DNA from: Phytoseiulus persimilis
Lineage: Eukaryota; Arthropoda; Arachnida; Mesostigmata; Phytoseiidae
Length of the DNA stretch: 64,000 nt
Assembly (NCBI GenBank): GCA_037576195.1
Contig: CM075103.1
Span: forward strand, 15,748,001 to 15,812,000
Direction of reading: 5' to 3'
Position 1 is the stretch's first letter. Each line of letters starts with the position of its first letter. Made by a program: the position numbers and the translations under genes. The notes under the pieces were generated by a model. That model had not been told where the DNA came from. It did no database searches and was given only the letters and a program-made list of their open reading frames with translations. Positions 13,515-24,465 of this stretch are shown here, piece by piece.

Positions 13515-14249
13515 GTGAGAGTTTACCTCATACCTCAGGTTGAATATTCTGCATCACGGAACTTGACATTCATGCCGAATTTCTTCAAATCCGCTCCAAG
13601 CGGCAACAGTACTCTGTCTCCGAGCGAACCAACATGGAAGAGTAATGCGGTCCCGCTAGTGGTACTGAAGTACGCTAGTAGCAAGCTCAAGGCAGCCGTG
13701 AGACTCTCGAAGATTCAATTAAGGAAATCGCCACAGCGCAAATACCGTCCCGCACATGCTCCCCCTGAGGAATTTCATTGCTTCCGATTGCGCAATTGCG
13801 GAATTCAGTTCGAGGCTGGCAATCTCCGGAGTCGAGAGGTTTCGGATCGGAGAGCCCTAGGGCCTGGAATTCTTGGAGTCAAAATGTCTCGGAATCGAAA
13901 CGTCTCGGGGCCGAAAAGTCCGGGACGAAATGTCTGCGGCAAACAGGGCTGCGATGCTGTATCACTCCCCCGACGATTCGAACCGAGAATATGCGGGATC
14001 ATATACGCCCGAAATTTCCGAGTCATATCGACGCCCGGCCGCCGTCTTATCCCGGAAGGCCGAGGTAATGTCCTACAGGCTCGGACAGAGATTTTCCGGT
14101 GGCATTCAGGAGTGATCTGTGAGAAGCTCCGGTTTTCGCCCGAACAAGAACAAACAGGTCACGAGCACGGCACGATAAAGTCCGACCGTCCGACTGAAAA
14201 ATTAAAACTCCGATTGGTGGGGAAGGAAGGAGATGCGATTCCGGATTGA
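13515..14249 (+). other. Longest unexplained non-GATA open frame (244 codons), probably non-coding
   Basis: This is an uninterrupted ATG-to-stop frame of 735 nt in the 3' flank. The translation has no recognised domain, no signal peptide and no clear hydrophobic segment. It is rich in Arg, Pro and Ser. It runs through the short repeat at 13881-13936, and other frames on both strands are also open (for example 14026-13805 minus). A chance frame is more likely than a gene. Confidence 0.15.
13881..13936 (+). repeat. Diverged short repeat, copy 2 (three to four units)
   Basis: Four successive pieces fit one unit: AAAATGTCTCGG, AATCGAAACGTCTCGG, GGCCGAAAAGTCCGGG and ACGAAATGTCTG. About 24 of 28 bases match copy 1 on the opposite strand when one gap is allowed. 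This explains the odd Arg/Asn/Ser/Gly-rich piece of the open frame that covers it. Confidence 0.5.
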
Positions 14250-15511
14250 ATTTTCGCCTCGCCGCCTCGGGACCATTTGCTTGGATGGAGCTCGAACTCG
14301 ACGGATGCACGTCGCAAATCCTCGTTCTCGAATCGATTCCAACAGTACCGTGACGAGCATCGCTTCAGGTATCGATGCCTCCATTAGAAACGTAATCAGG
14401 CACCGTTTGAGTGAGAACTCAACCCGACTCTTCGTCATGCGACTCCTCGAATGAAGCGGGAAATTCGCCCGATGAACAGAAGCAGAAATGCATCGTACAT
14501 GAACTCAATGGTCGGACGCTCGAGGGTCCTCGCGGCTCAAGTTGGAGATCGACAACTCGAAGGAGTTGTATCGTGATCCCCGTCCGACGCTCGGCCCGTC
14601 TTCACGGAAACGCTGACGAGGCTCGTGAAGTTGAATGAGGTAAAACAGAGTACCCAGAGCCGAAGACCAACGTCTCGTGATTTTCTGTCCAAGCAGAACA
14701 GCGTTCGATTATGTTCTGTTGGCTGGGGTGTCCGATGGTCTTCATGCGATTCATCACGCTGATCGAGCCTGTCTTCACCGTGTCGGACAAAATACACACA
14801 AACAGACGAACGGACAATTCTTCAACGCAAGTTGAGCTGAGCACATCGGGCTGCGGATGAGACGCGGAGCGGTTCCGAGCGACGGCGGCAACGTCCAACC
14901 GGATCTGTTTCGCACCTTGTTCCACTGCCCATTGTTACATCTCGAAAACGCGAGCCAGCGGACGGGCGTGAGTGTGCGCTGCCACCAAAACGTGACACGC
15001 TTTTTACGTTGCAATCATCATTTCAATCATTCTCATCCTTCCGAGAGTTTTCCCGGGGCGAAAACTTCGATTTGCTACGACTGCGAGTGTGGAGACGTCC
15101 GGAACGAGCTATCGGTCAGCGAAGGACGTGAACTCACGGTTTGGTCGCTCAACAGCCGGAGCTTTCACTCCTCTCGAGGCATCTGCGATCCTATTCCAGA
15201 TCGAAACGATATTCATTCGTGTTTCCGAATCTCCCACCGACGTTGTTCTCTTCCCGACCCGGACGATCTCCGCTCAGGACGATAACGTTAGGTTCTCGAA
15301 AAACAACGGTTTCTCTGATGCCCCGAGGTCAACGTGATGTCAACGCGGGCACGCACGTTGCCTTCCATTGGTCATGATGGACCCATCCAAGCTCGAACAT
15401 GTCGAAGGCTCAAGTGGCTGCCGAATAAGAGACAACCCCGAGGGGAAAATGGTTGATTCGCAACCGTTAATTGCCTCTTGACATATGAAGGGGCTGCTAG
15501 GAGAGCCCTAC

Positions 15512-15565
15512 ACACGTGCACTTCATGCACACGTTCATGACGAGCAATCTAACAGATTGGGTTCG
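15512..15565 (+). other. Two adjacent short perfect hairpins
   Basis: GTGCA-CTTCA-TGCAC (15516-15530) is followed by CAATCT-AAC-AGATTG (15545-15559) and then GGTTCGAC, a partial B-box-like string. Together they could be a decayed tRNA-type repeat with a long variable arm or a small structured RNA. I cannot distinguish these, and no full cloverleaf closes. Confidence 0.2.
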
Positions 15566-16104
15566 ACTGTCTCTCTTGGCTTTTCGTTTTTTTCAAAAAT
15601 AAAAAACCACCGTTGAACAGCGGTTGCGCAGCATTGGTCATGACTAGGGGAAGAAAGGGGATTTCGCAACGGTTCCATCACGTATTATGTTAGCTAGCAT
15701 GCTACCAGAGCTCATGAACGGAACACAGGTGGGGGAAAATTAGCGCTAGGTCAGCGATGGAAATTCCTGCTCGGCAACGCGATTTTGCCCTTTCCGTGAG
15801 GCATAGAAAGTCAGCCGAACAACGAATTTATATCGGAGAGGGCCAATGCCCGTTAGCGATCTCTCTCCGGCTCCGCGGAACGACTTCAAGTTTGGCCCGG
15901 ACTCGCAGCCATCACAACCTCTCATTCGGTTGCGTACTCTGAAGGAAGAGAGAATACCATTGCCCGATTCTTCTCCTCTCGCAGGGCCCGTTATATTGGT
16001 CATCAGCACGGGCAGTCGCCCCTCCCCAAACAAGCGTTCTCAGAAAAGCCCCCTCCTCCATTTTATCGTGAACCCCCGTAGAGATCCCCGAGTGATGTCA
16101 CCAC

Positions 16105-16792
16105 CAGTAACGCATTCGGGGAGGGGGGCGAGAGGGGTAGATGCCCCGCCCAAGGTTTTTTGATCGCAGTTGCGGAGTCAGCTGGAGAATCATTCGCGTG
16201 ACAACAGCCCAAACGCTTGGATCGCGTCGATGACCTCATGGGACCTCTACTTCGGTTGATCCAATCTCCGTGAAGTAAAAAAAAAACTTGACAATCCTCC
16301 AAGTCGAGCTTTCCGCCCCTGCGTGATTCCTGAGGTTGTCGAATATGTTATTGGTTTCTTGAGGACTTTCCTGGCAGCACAGCACATCTTCGAGAGTTCC
16401 GCTATCTTGGAGATGGCACACAGACATGATCTTTGCTAATGAACCTGATACGAGAGGTGACTCGCCTAGCTAGATTGTAAATAACACATTTTCGCTCGCT
16501 CTGTGGGTCCATGGCGAGGATCTGGTGCCCAAGGTGTTTTTCGGAAGTGGGATACTTCCGACTTCCTTCGCATACTTGGGTGCCTATTTGTACTCTACCC
16601 CGAACGCCGAAACTACCTCGAGCCTCATCCTTGATAGCGTGATGCGTGTGATTGTGGTCTTTCTTTCATGAACAATCATCTCCATGCCGCGAGTCCTTTA
16701 TTTTTCAAAGTGGGAGCAGATTGCAAACGGAAAAAAACGAATACCTTGCCCTCTCCCCCACTCCCAGAGAAAAAATCCTGGGTACGCCACTG
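16105..16792. mobile_element. Degenerate hAT-like non-autonomous element, about 690 bp
   Basis: The right end, read on the minus strand from 16792, starts CAGTGGCGTACCCAGG and then runs into G-rich sequence. This is a form common at hAT-type transposon ends. The left end starts CAGTAACGCATTCGGGGAG and is also followed by G-rich sequence and a GATGCCCCGCCC stretch. Flanks are GTCACCAC (16097-16104) and GTCACCAT (16793-16800), matching at 7 of 8 positions and consistent with an old 8-bp duplication. The terminal match is only partial (about 7 of the first 10 bases). No transposase frame is present. Similar C/G-rich remnant sequence lies just upstream at about 15.99-16.08 kb. Confidence 0.5.
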
Positions 16793-16800
16793 GTCACCAT

Positions 16801-19800
16801 TATCAGAATTCATGGATTTTCATCATTACCATGTGGACTTCGGGCTTCATTCAGAGAAATTCAATATTTTCGAGAAGTTCATTCTCATCTGTTCGATGCT
16901 ATTGAGAGCAAGGAATGGAGTCAGGAGATGAGAGGAAGTCCTACTCGAACATCCAGAATGATAGGCGAGGCCGGCGATGGATTCGCTCGACGACAAGTTT
17001 TCCCAAGAACACTTCGCAGGACCCCGGACGTCGCTACGCGCGCGGATCGAGTCGCACGAAGCCATCCAACCATTCTTCGATGGAGTCGGCGTCGTCGATA
17101 GTAATGACTGGCGGCTTCGTCGCTAATGATCTTCAATGGCCGCCTGGCTGGTAAGTAACCGCCACAGAGACCAGCCGAACGAAACCCGCATCGTCTCTGA
17201 ATATCGAATTAGCTTTATTCAGATTCTTTTTTCGCAGCTCATCTGTCATCGCTCAACCCCTGTTACGGCGACTCTCAAGCTCAACTCATTTCACTAGCGC
17301 GGCTTTCTCCGAACCCTCAACAGGGCGATTGGTCACGCAAGCACGTTGTCCCTAATTACTATTTACTCTAACTTTTCTAGTGCCGCAAACTTAGCTGGAA
17401 TCTAACCCATTGATGAAACGAAGATCCGGGGGCTCGTCTCGGTCGCAAACTAGACGACGACACGTAACTCCGATCGATTCCGAATTCGGGCTGTCCGAGG
17501 GGCGTTCGAGTCCGAGGTGGATCTGAGACACTTACTCGGATCGCGCTTCAGGTCGTATCCACGGAGTTTTCCCCGGAAGATTCTCCTCTCCACTGTGAGT
17601 GAACTCCGGGTCAACCTCAACGATGCGACTTACCTCCATGGCATGAACCGTCGTTCGATGGCCTCGCGAAAAAGTGAGCGATTCAAGAAGCCATCACTGA
17701 ATCGTAACGGACCATTCGTCTGTCAAATGTCAACCACGGGAATCCTTCCAGATTCCAGGAGTTGATTGAAACGACGTCAAACTCGTGTCTGGAAGCCCCA
17801 GCTCGAGTGGGTGGCTTACCATTTCCTGAGTAGGTGAAGCGTACTAGTTGCGGGATTTTCGGCATTCCAGAAGTGGAATCAGAGGCTGGTCGCGGAACGG
17901 CTCGATATTTTATGCCTGCCAACCGGGATCGTTCATTGGAGCTTCCAAAACTGGTCCCGTATACCTATTATTATGTAACACCCAGTGACCAATAACTGGA
18001 AAATGTTCCGTACATAGGTCCGCTTCCCGCGAATAGTCCGCCAGAACTGTGGCTTACGGAGTTTCATGTCCCGCTGTCCTGGTTTTTCGTCAAATGAGTA
18101 ATAACGCTCCGGGGCCTGTTATCAGATCGGAGGATTTATCCATCGTGCTCAACTGAAGCCGCCGGAGCCATATGAGGAACGGGAAAATCGAACTTCGGGC
18201 TCAGGAGCTTCCAGCTCTTCTTCCTGTGTTCACGAGTCCGGAATGACCCCAGCTTCAATCGATGAAGTCGTTGTCACTGCTGCGCCCGTTGTCGGTTGAC
18301 ACAGTTGTTCTTTTTTTCCGTCGTCGTCGTTGCTGTTTTTTTTTTGTTGTTGTTGTGGATGCCTGTTCTGCCGTTCTTGTTGTTGGAGTTCTGACGAACG
18401 GGCGCTCCGTCGGGCGTCACGATCGTGACGACAGAGAGAAATGATTGATGAACAACGCTGCTCAGACGGAGAACAAGCAGGCAAGTAAGAGCCATCGTCG
18501 TCGTCGTGGTCGCCACCACCACCGCCGCCACTTGGCCACATCCATCGCCTCCATTAACGATTGGAATGAGCAGGAACTCTGTTCGCCTGCTTACTCGCTT
18601 GCTCCGTTCGACTGGCTCGGTCATCATTAGTAGAGCCCAGTTGACGAGGGCAGTCAGTCAGTCAGATGGACAGACTCAGCGTCGAAGGCCGCTCCTTCCT
18701 CTGAATCACAAAAAAACCACCACGGCAACAACAATAATTCTGGCAACAGCAGCGACATCACACTAATTCGGAATCGGCACGAAACGCCGTCCGGAACTGT
18801 CGGACGAACAGGTTGCCGAAAACGACGACCGCGGGCGTCCGAGCCTTCCTTCATCGAACGAGGAGTTCTGATCTCGCGTCAGCTGCGACCGAGTCCTGTG
18901 AGCGGTGAAGTACCATGTACCATAGGGGGCCGAGCGAGCGAATTTTCACTGGATCGAAATCCGGAGGACGTAGATCTCCGCCCCTTCCGTACTCGTTTAT
19001 TGACGTTGCCCTCTCAGCTCGCTAATGAGCGGATTTGTAAATGCTTCCACAGGAGACTCTCGCGCGGTCTGATTGAGGAATTCGCCAGTGCAGTCGGTCG
19101 CGGTGTCAGTTCGGCTCTGGCCGGGCGCTGTGGCCGTCGGGTCTGGAGTGGCTGGCGTGTCTGGAGGGACGACAGCGCCAACGGCTCGGGTCTTTCTCCC
19201 GTATGCGTAAGCGCGAGTTTTCGCCCAGACAGGCGACAGTCTCCGTGCGCATGGCCGGGCCGTCGTCAGGATTACGAGTTACAACTTCATGGAAGCAGCT
19301 CAGGTTTATGGCTCTCTGGGCTCGAGTTCGTGGTTGGGTTTTTTCTTCCTCTCGATTTTCACCCACGGTGATTCCGTCTATGCGGCCGCTGTCTACGTCG
19401 CACTCGTTAGACAACTGGCTTCTCTTGTCGGCCCGCCGAACCAGCACTCGAAAAGTTGCTCACTGTTTGCATAACGGAATCTATCTCACTTCAACCACTG
19501 AGGTGTCCACTCATCGGCGAGGCTCACGGGTGTCTCCGTCCTGGACGGCGGTCCCGGCCCTGGCCTGTCGAAAGACTTGGAAGGACAAACACAAAATCGC
19601 AGAGTCCTCTCAAGCGTTTGGGCGGTTTGATGGGAACGCCGATGGATGCATCGCGACATGCACTCAAAACTGTCGATTACGTACACCCTACCTATTACTA
19701 CAGGATGCTGTCGCAGGAAGAGGCCGCGCTGTATGTACGTGCATCACTCCCTGTACATCCCCTTCTGTGCCGTTCCCTCTCCTCGATTCGGGGGTCGGGT

Positions 19801-20839
19801 CCTCTGTCTTTTCGCTGAATGTCACTCAAAGCCAGTCATCCACCCAGCGAACTGAGAGTGGGACAGACTGAAAAGAAAATCCGAAACGCGATCCTCCGAT
19901 CATGGTGTCGGACTTCTGATTCTACCGCTGCCGTTGTTTCTGCAGCGTTTGCTCTGCCTAAATGCGCGGCGACCCACTCACCGACCAGCGATCCGCCAGA
20001 CGCACTCGGAAGCCTCTCGGTGCGCGAGCTGCAGCCCCTTCACAGAGGTAGCCACGGATCCGGAGAAAATGACAAATATTTACCGGGGCGTACGAACTCT
20101 GACGAGCTTGGTAACCTGTCATTTGAACCACCTGCCTGTGGTGACTGCAACTGGCATCATCGTCGGCAACAGCGACCGCCGGTAATAAGCATCGACAGCA
20201 ACGGCAACGACGACAACGGGTGACAAGCCAGAGCTCCGGAGGAGGTGCAACGGTGGTGATCGATCTCCGACATGATGAGGCGACGAAGGGCCAAATGAAG
20301 ACGTTACCGAACGTTGCACGCGATGCACCAATCAGGCACATTGATCACTCATTGTTCGCCCGGGCTTTCGTCAGACCCGTCTGTCGTTGGACATCTCAAT
20401 CGAACAAGTGTCAATTATACTCTCTAAAAAGTCGACCCGCCTGGCTGGCTGAGGAACGCCGAACCGGAGAGTCGGCGCAGTAGTTTCGGCGTCGTATCCG
20501 TCGGGCTAACGTTAGCTTGAGCTGCCGCTCCGGACGAGCGAGCAGCCTCCGAGGTTCGGCGACTTCTCTGCTCTCTCGAATCATTGCCTCGGTATCCCGA
20601 CACTTGGCATACCCAACTGAAACCGGCTCCGATGGCTAATCTGATTCAGCGCATCTGGTTGGTAAACTCTGCGTACCTCCCACTCCTAGTTTATCTTCGC
20701 ATTTTCAGGTACACGACTCATTTCCGTTTCCACCGTGAGTCTCCCGCATCCATCCGCAGAAGATGGGCATATCTTCGTCTCGGTGACAGAGGGCGGCGAG
20801 AGAATCCAAGTGAGCGAATTGGGCGCAAATTATTGATTC
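16801..20839. other. Gene-free 3' flank, part 2
   Basis: Apart from the simple-sequence block at 18.3 kb, CGTCGT/CACCAC runs near 18.5 kb and CAGT repeats near 18.65 kb, I see nothing identifiable. The 222-codon frame at 19203-19871 conflicts with open frames in two other registers and matches no family. Confidence 0.6.
18305..18360. repeat. T-rich / GTC / TTG simple-sequence block
   Basis: A T7 run, CGTCGTCGTCGT, a T10 run and TTGTTGTTGTTG lie end to end. Together they produce the spurious Asn/Lys/Thr-rich frames on the minus strand here. Confidence 0.85.
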
Positions 20840-20847
20840 GTCTAAAC

Positions 20848-21060
20848 CAGTGGTTCTCAAAGTGGTCGATATCGCTCCTAGGGGTCGATAGCCGATCTCC
20901 GGTTTACAGAGGTGATGCCGGGGTGGATCCGACCATACTTCTTGGCGTCCACGTAGGTAGATCAAGGGGTCGACGGTCGATCCCTTGGGGGACGGCAGTC
21001 CATAAACTTCAACGAAGTCGCCTAGGGGGTCGATGGGTCAGTGGAGTTTGAGAACCGCTA
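20848..21060. mobile_element. hAT-type non-autonomous transposon (MITE), 213 bp, with intact target duplication
   Basis: The left end begins CAGTGGTTCTCAAA and the right end, read on the other strand, begins TAGCGGTTCTCAAA. These are terminal inverted repeats of the standard hAT type. The element is flanked by a perfect 8-bp direct repeat, GTCTAAAC, at 20840-20847 and 21061-21068, the length hAT transposases generate. The interior has several GGGGTCGA-type subterminal motifs and no transposase coding. It is a miniature derivative moved in trans. The perfect duplication suggests a fairly recent insertion. Confidence 0.9.
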
Positions 21061-21762
21061 GTCTAAACAAACGGTCCCTGACTTGCAGGATCGCGGAACG
21101 CACGGGCCAACTCATCAGCGGATGACGTGAATGATTTTCCGCACCGTTAGATGCCCGTTCGTATTTGAGAGCAATTTTTTTTTTGCTCGTCGACTCCATC
21201 CGAGATAATTCCGCCAGAATTCCAACATCCACTGGCGGAAAGGCTCAACGAACATATTAATACAACGAGCACGACAAGTCGATGCGGCTCAGAACTCAAT
21301 ACTTCGTTTCCAATCTCTCCTTCTCCTCTAGCCGCTCGGCACGCGCGTAATTCAATTCGGTCGAACTGCAGACCTGTCTGTGAGCCACTCCATCAAACCG
21401 TGGAGCGGTTATAACAGGTGAAGTGATTGCTGAGCGAGGTAATTGCAAGCACTTTCCGAATGAGTATTCAAACGCATCGCTCGAACTCACGGCTGTAAGA
21501 CGTCCACTCGAAATAGTTTTGGTTATTCCGTCGGCGTCCGCAGGGGTTTTTGAGAAGAGGGCTCTCGGACCTTCAAAATCCACGCGATGGATGGACTTTT
21601 AATAGCGCCACTCTTTCAGTTCCTCCGGTTGGCCAGTACCTGAACAGTACCCTAGCGAGTCAGTGAGAGAAAAAAAACGTAGCGAGCAGCCAGATTGTTG
21701 GTGGTCTTGGAGAAGTGGGATGATGAAGAACACAAACGGAAAGTGCACACACCATTTATACC

Positions 21763-22149
21763 TTGGCTCGAGCAGGTAGGATACTCACCGGTACCACCCA
21801 GAAAGTACACAACTTCATTCATCTTCATCGCGGCAGTCAACAAGGGCAGCCGCGTCAGCAGGGCTCCAGACAACGTCGCCCGGTTATTCGAGATGGTTTG
21901 TACAATCCAGGCCCACGTAACGCACCGGATCTCGCTCCGATGGCAAACGAATTCGATATGCTTGATGTATCAAGCGCTCCTCGTGACCAAGCACCGGCGT
22001 TCGTAGATGCGCAGCATTATTTGCCGGCACCACTTTTGCGGTGGTTTTTAATCAGGAAGCAACGCGAACATCGCTCCGGCTTGCTGGAAACAATTTTTCA
22101 AGATGATTTATATTGCGCTCCTCTCTTTGTTGGACTTTTATTTTGTTGA
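21763..22149 (+). other. Unexplained 128-codon open frame
   Basis: The translation is less biased than most chance frames here, with a mixed segment around DLAPMANEFDMLDVSSAPRDQ. A donor-like GCAG|GTAGGA at about 21776 interrupts it, and no family is recognised. It lies 0.7 kb after the hAT insertion. Probably non-coding. Confidence 0.12.
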
Positions 22150-24399
22150 TATTCTATTCGCTCGTTCTTTTGTCCAGGAATCGGGTTGGGTCGACTTTTC
22201 CTGCGGGCTTGGATCGGTGCGCGATCTGGCAGAGCTTCACCAACAATGAGATGGTGGTACTTTGAAGTACCGCTCTCATTGCAAAACTCTCTGTTAACGT
22301 TCATCGCTGACTGGGACATGACGTGAAACCATACCCTCGGCAGTTCTCTGTTACCAGATTGAGCCCTCTCTGTTCCTGACCATCGACGAACATTGACCGT
22401 TGAATCGAAACAGATCCGTCCGTGCAATGTCGATCTGTCGGTATGCCAGACTCAGTCCAGAAGCGAAGAACGACGAGAGAGCTCGGAAACTCTACGGAGA
22501 CCATCTAGGAGCGGAGACATTTCGAGCTCGCTCTGACCGTGGGTTTAGGTCTTCGTCTCAAAGCTTCAAGACGTGGCCCGACGTCAGAGCCCTCGGAGTT
22601 GAATCTTGAATGGGGCACGCTTCAAATAATAGATTTCGTCCAGTTCCAACGAATCAACAAGAAACGAACGAAACGTCGATTCCGAGAGGCGAGCGCGCAT
22701 ATATTATTCCGACGAAACAGTGGATGAGGAGGCCCAACGAGCTCAGAACACACTTGTCACGTAATCACAACAACGTCGTCTACTGGGCTGAGGCTCGAAA
22801 TGAAGTGCTTTCGAAATCTTCAAGCACGAAGAGCTGAACAGAAGAAAAAACGGTACGGAACAGTCCGTCACGGAAGGATATCCTCCGAGCAGAACAGAGT
22901 CAATATATGAGATGACGTAATCTTACACGACTTGGAATTCACATCAAAAAACGCTGCGGTCCAGACGGAGGTGACTAATCCCTGTTTAGAAGCAGTGGAG
23001 AAATTTCTCTAAGATAGCTGCTCTGCCGATCAGCTGATCAGAAATTAATCTGTACCAGTTGCGGACTCGGAGTTCTCCCCAGAAATGTCTCCTCCGGTCC
23101 CCCCGTCCCGAAAAGTGGCTCTTAGTTCACGCGAGCCGAGATTGCCTCTGGATGGATGGAGTGCCCGTAAGTTGAATCCAACATCAATAACGAACTTATA
23201 GCCCGAGCCGGTGAGATGGAAGGGATTCCGAGGCGACGCTGGAAATCACGAGCGCACGGAAAGTTCCCCACGATCAGGATCGCACCGATGGCTGTTCGGC
23301 GGAGCGACACGCCACAAACAACCCTCACTGAAAACGTTGACGGAGACTTGGATCTCCCTCGAAAGCTTTGCGCCGATGTTTCCCATGCCATAGAAGTACA
23401 TCTGGCAGTTCGCAACGATATTCCAGACTGACAAATCGCTTTCTCGTCCAAGATGCTCGTTGCAAAACTCCTCGAATCCGCGAACGGAGAAGCCCGATCC
23501 CCCATGCCGAAAACTATTTCTCCTGTGAGGACTTCAACTCGGTTGGACTGCTGCGCAACGGGGAAAGGATTAATGTGCGTTCGGAGCTGCGGAGAGGCCA
23601 TTCAAACGCATACACTTGAATCGTACACCGGCGTACCGGGATAGGGTATTGCACAACCTCGTGCATAATGCATGAGTATCGTAGACCAAGCGAGCGACGG
23701 AGCACCCTGACTACGGCATCTGTTGTCACATGCCGTCGCAAACGCGGTTGTTGGCGCCTTGTCACGCCACGGCCAGCTGCAGAACTGAGCGAAGAGTGAG
23801 CCAGAACAGGGAAGGTTCTGAGCCGATAGATAGATAGCTGATACTTAGCCGAGTTCGAAAAACATCGACGTTGTCGACGAAGACCGCGATGGCTGAAGCA
23901 GCCACGGCCGGGAAACAACAAGACGAAGAGGACAAGCCATATTTGAAAGATATTCGCATTAGCAAATGGATTCAATCAATGAAACGACACGGCGGTCATC
24001 CGTGATAGACACCATTAGGGCAATGGATAAATATTGGGATGCTAGCCAGCTTCGACAACCACTCCGGTAGACAGCCACCAACGAGTCGAGCATCCGAGCA
24101 AATTACACACTGTCATCTGTAATTTCGCGTCAAAAAAGAAAATTCACTCGAGCACCGAAAGGTATCAGTTCACTTGAGCTGTGCCCGCGCTCATCGAGAT
24201 CGCACAGTTTCCGGCCTCCGGGAGAACCCAGCACGGGAGGACTCAGAACCACAGCCATCTATGATTCCGGCCAACTGAATCGCGATTGAAAAACTCTGAG
24301 GTAGTTATAGGTTTGTGTTTCACAGAGCCGCGTTTGTTCCTTCAGTTTCATGCGTTCATCCATTAATTCATTCCCTCGCTCCACAGTCGAGCTTCCGTG

Positions 24400-24465
24400 T
24401 TCCGGATTTGAACTCATGACCGAGAGACCAATCGAGCATACTTCGAGCTTAACGCAACTGCGGGG
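24400..24465 (-). repeat. tRNA-like SINE head (A box and B box)
   Basis: Read on the minus strand, GCAGTTGCGTTAAGC at 24461-24447 resembles an A box and D-arm. GAGTTCAAATCC at 24415-24404 is a near-consensus B box at the right spacing. The T-stem and acceptor stem do not pair, so this is not a functional tRNA. A tRNA-derived SINE or a decayed tRNA copy is the likely explanation. Confidence 0.45.

Larger units (their letters stand above)
1..16096. other. Gene-free 3' flank, part 1
   Basis: No exon, RNA gene or conserved domain could be supported. All open frames are under 260 codons, overlap on both strands, and give Arg/Ser-rich translations. The block holds the simple repeats, tRNA-like heads and short inverted repeat listed separately, plus C/G-rich remnant sequence at about 15.99-16.08 kb next to the hAT-like element. 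Confidence 0.6.

Noticed and set aside
18274-18627. Asn/Lys/Thr-rich minus-strand frame
   Set aside because: It is simply the translation of simple-sequence repeats (T runs, GTC and TTG units).
19203-19871. 222-codon plus-strand frame
   Set aside because: Other registers on the same and opposite strand are open across it, the translation matches no family, and its composition is the Arg/Ser/Thr-rich type of chance frames here.
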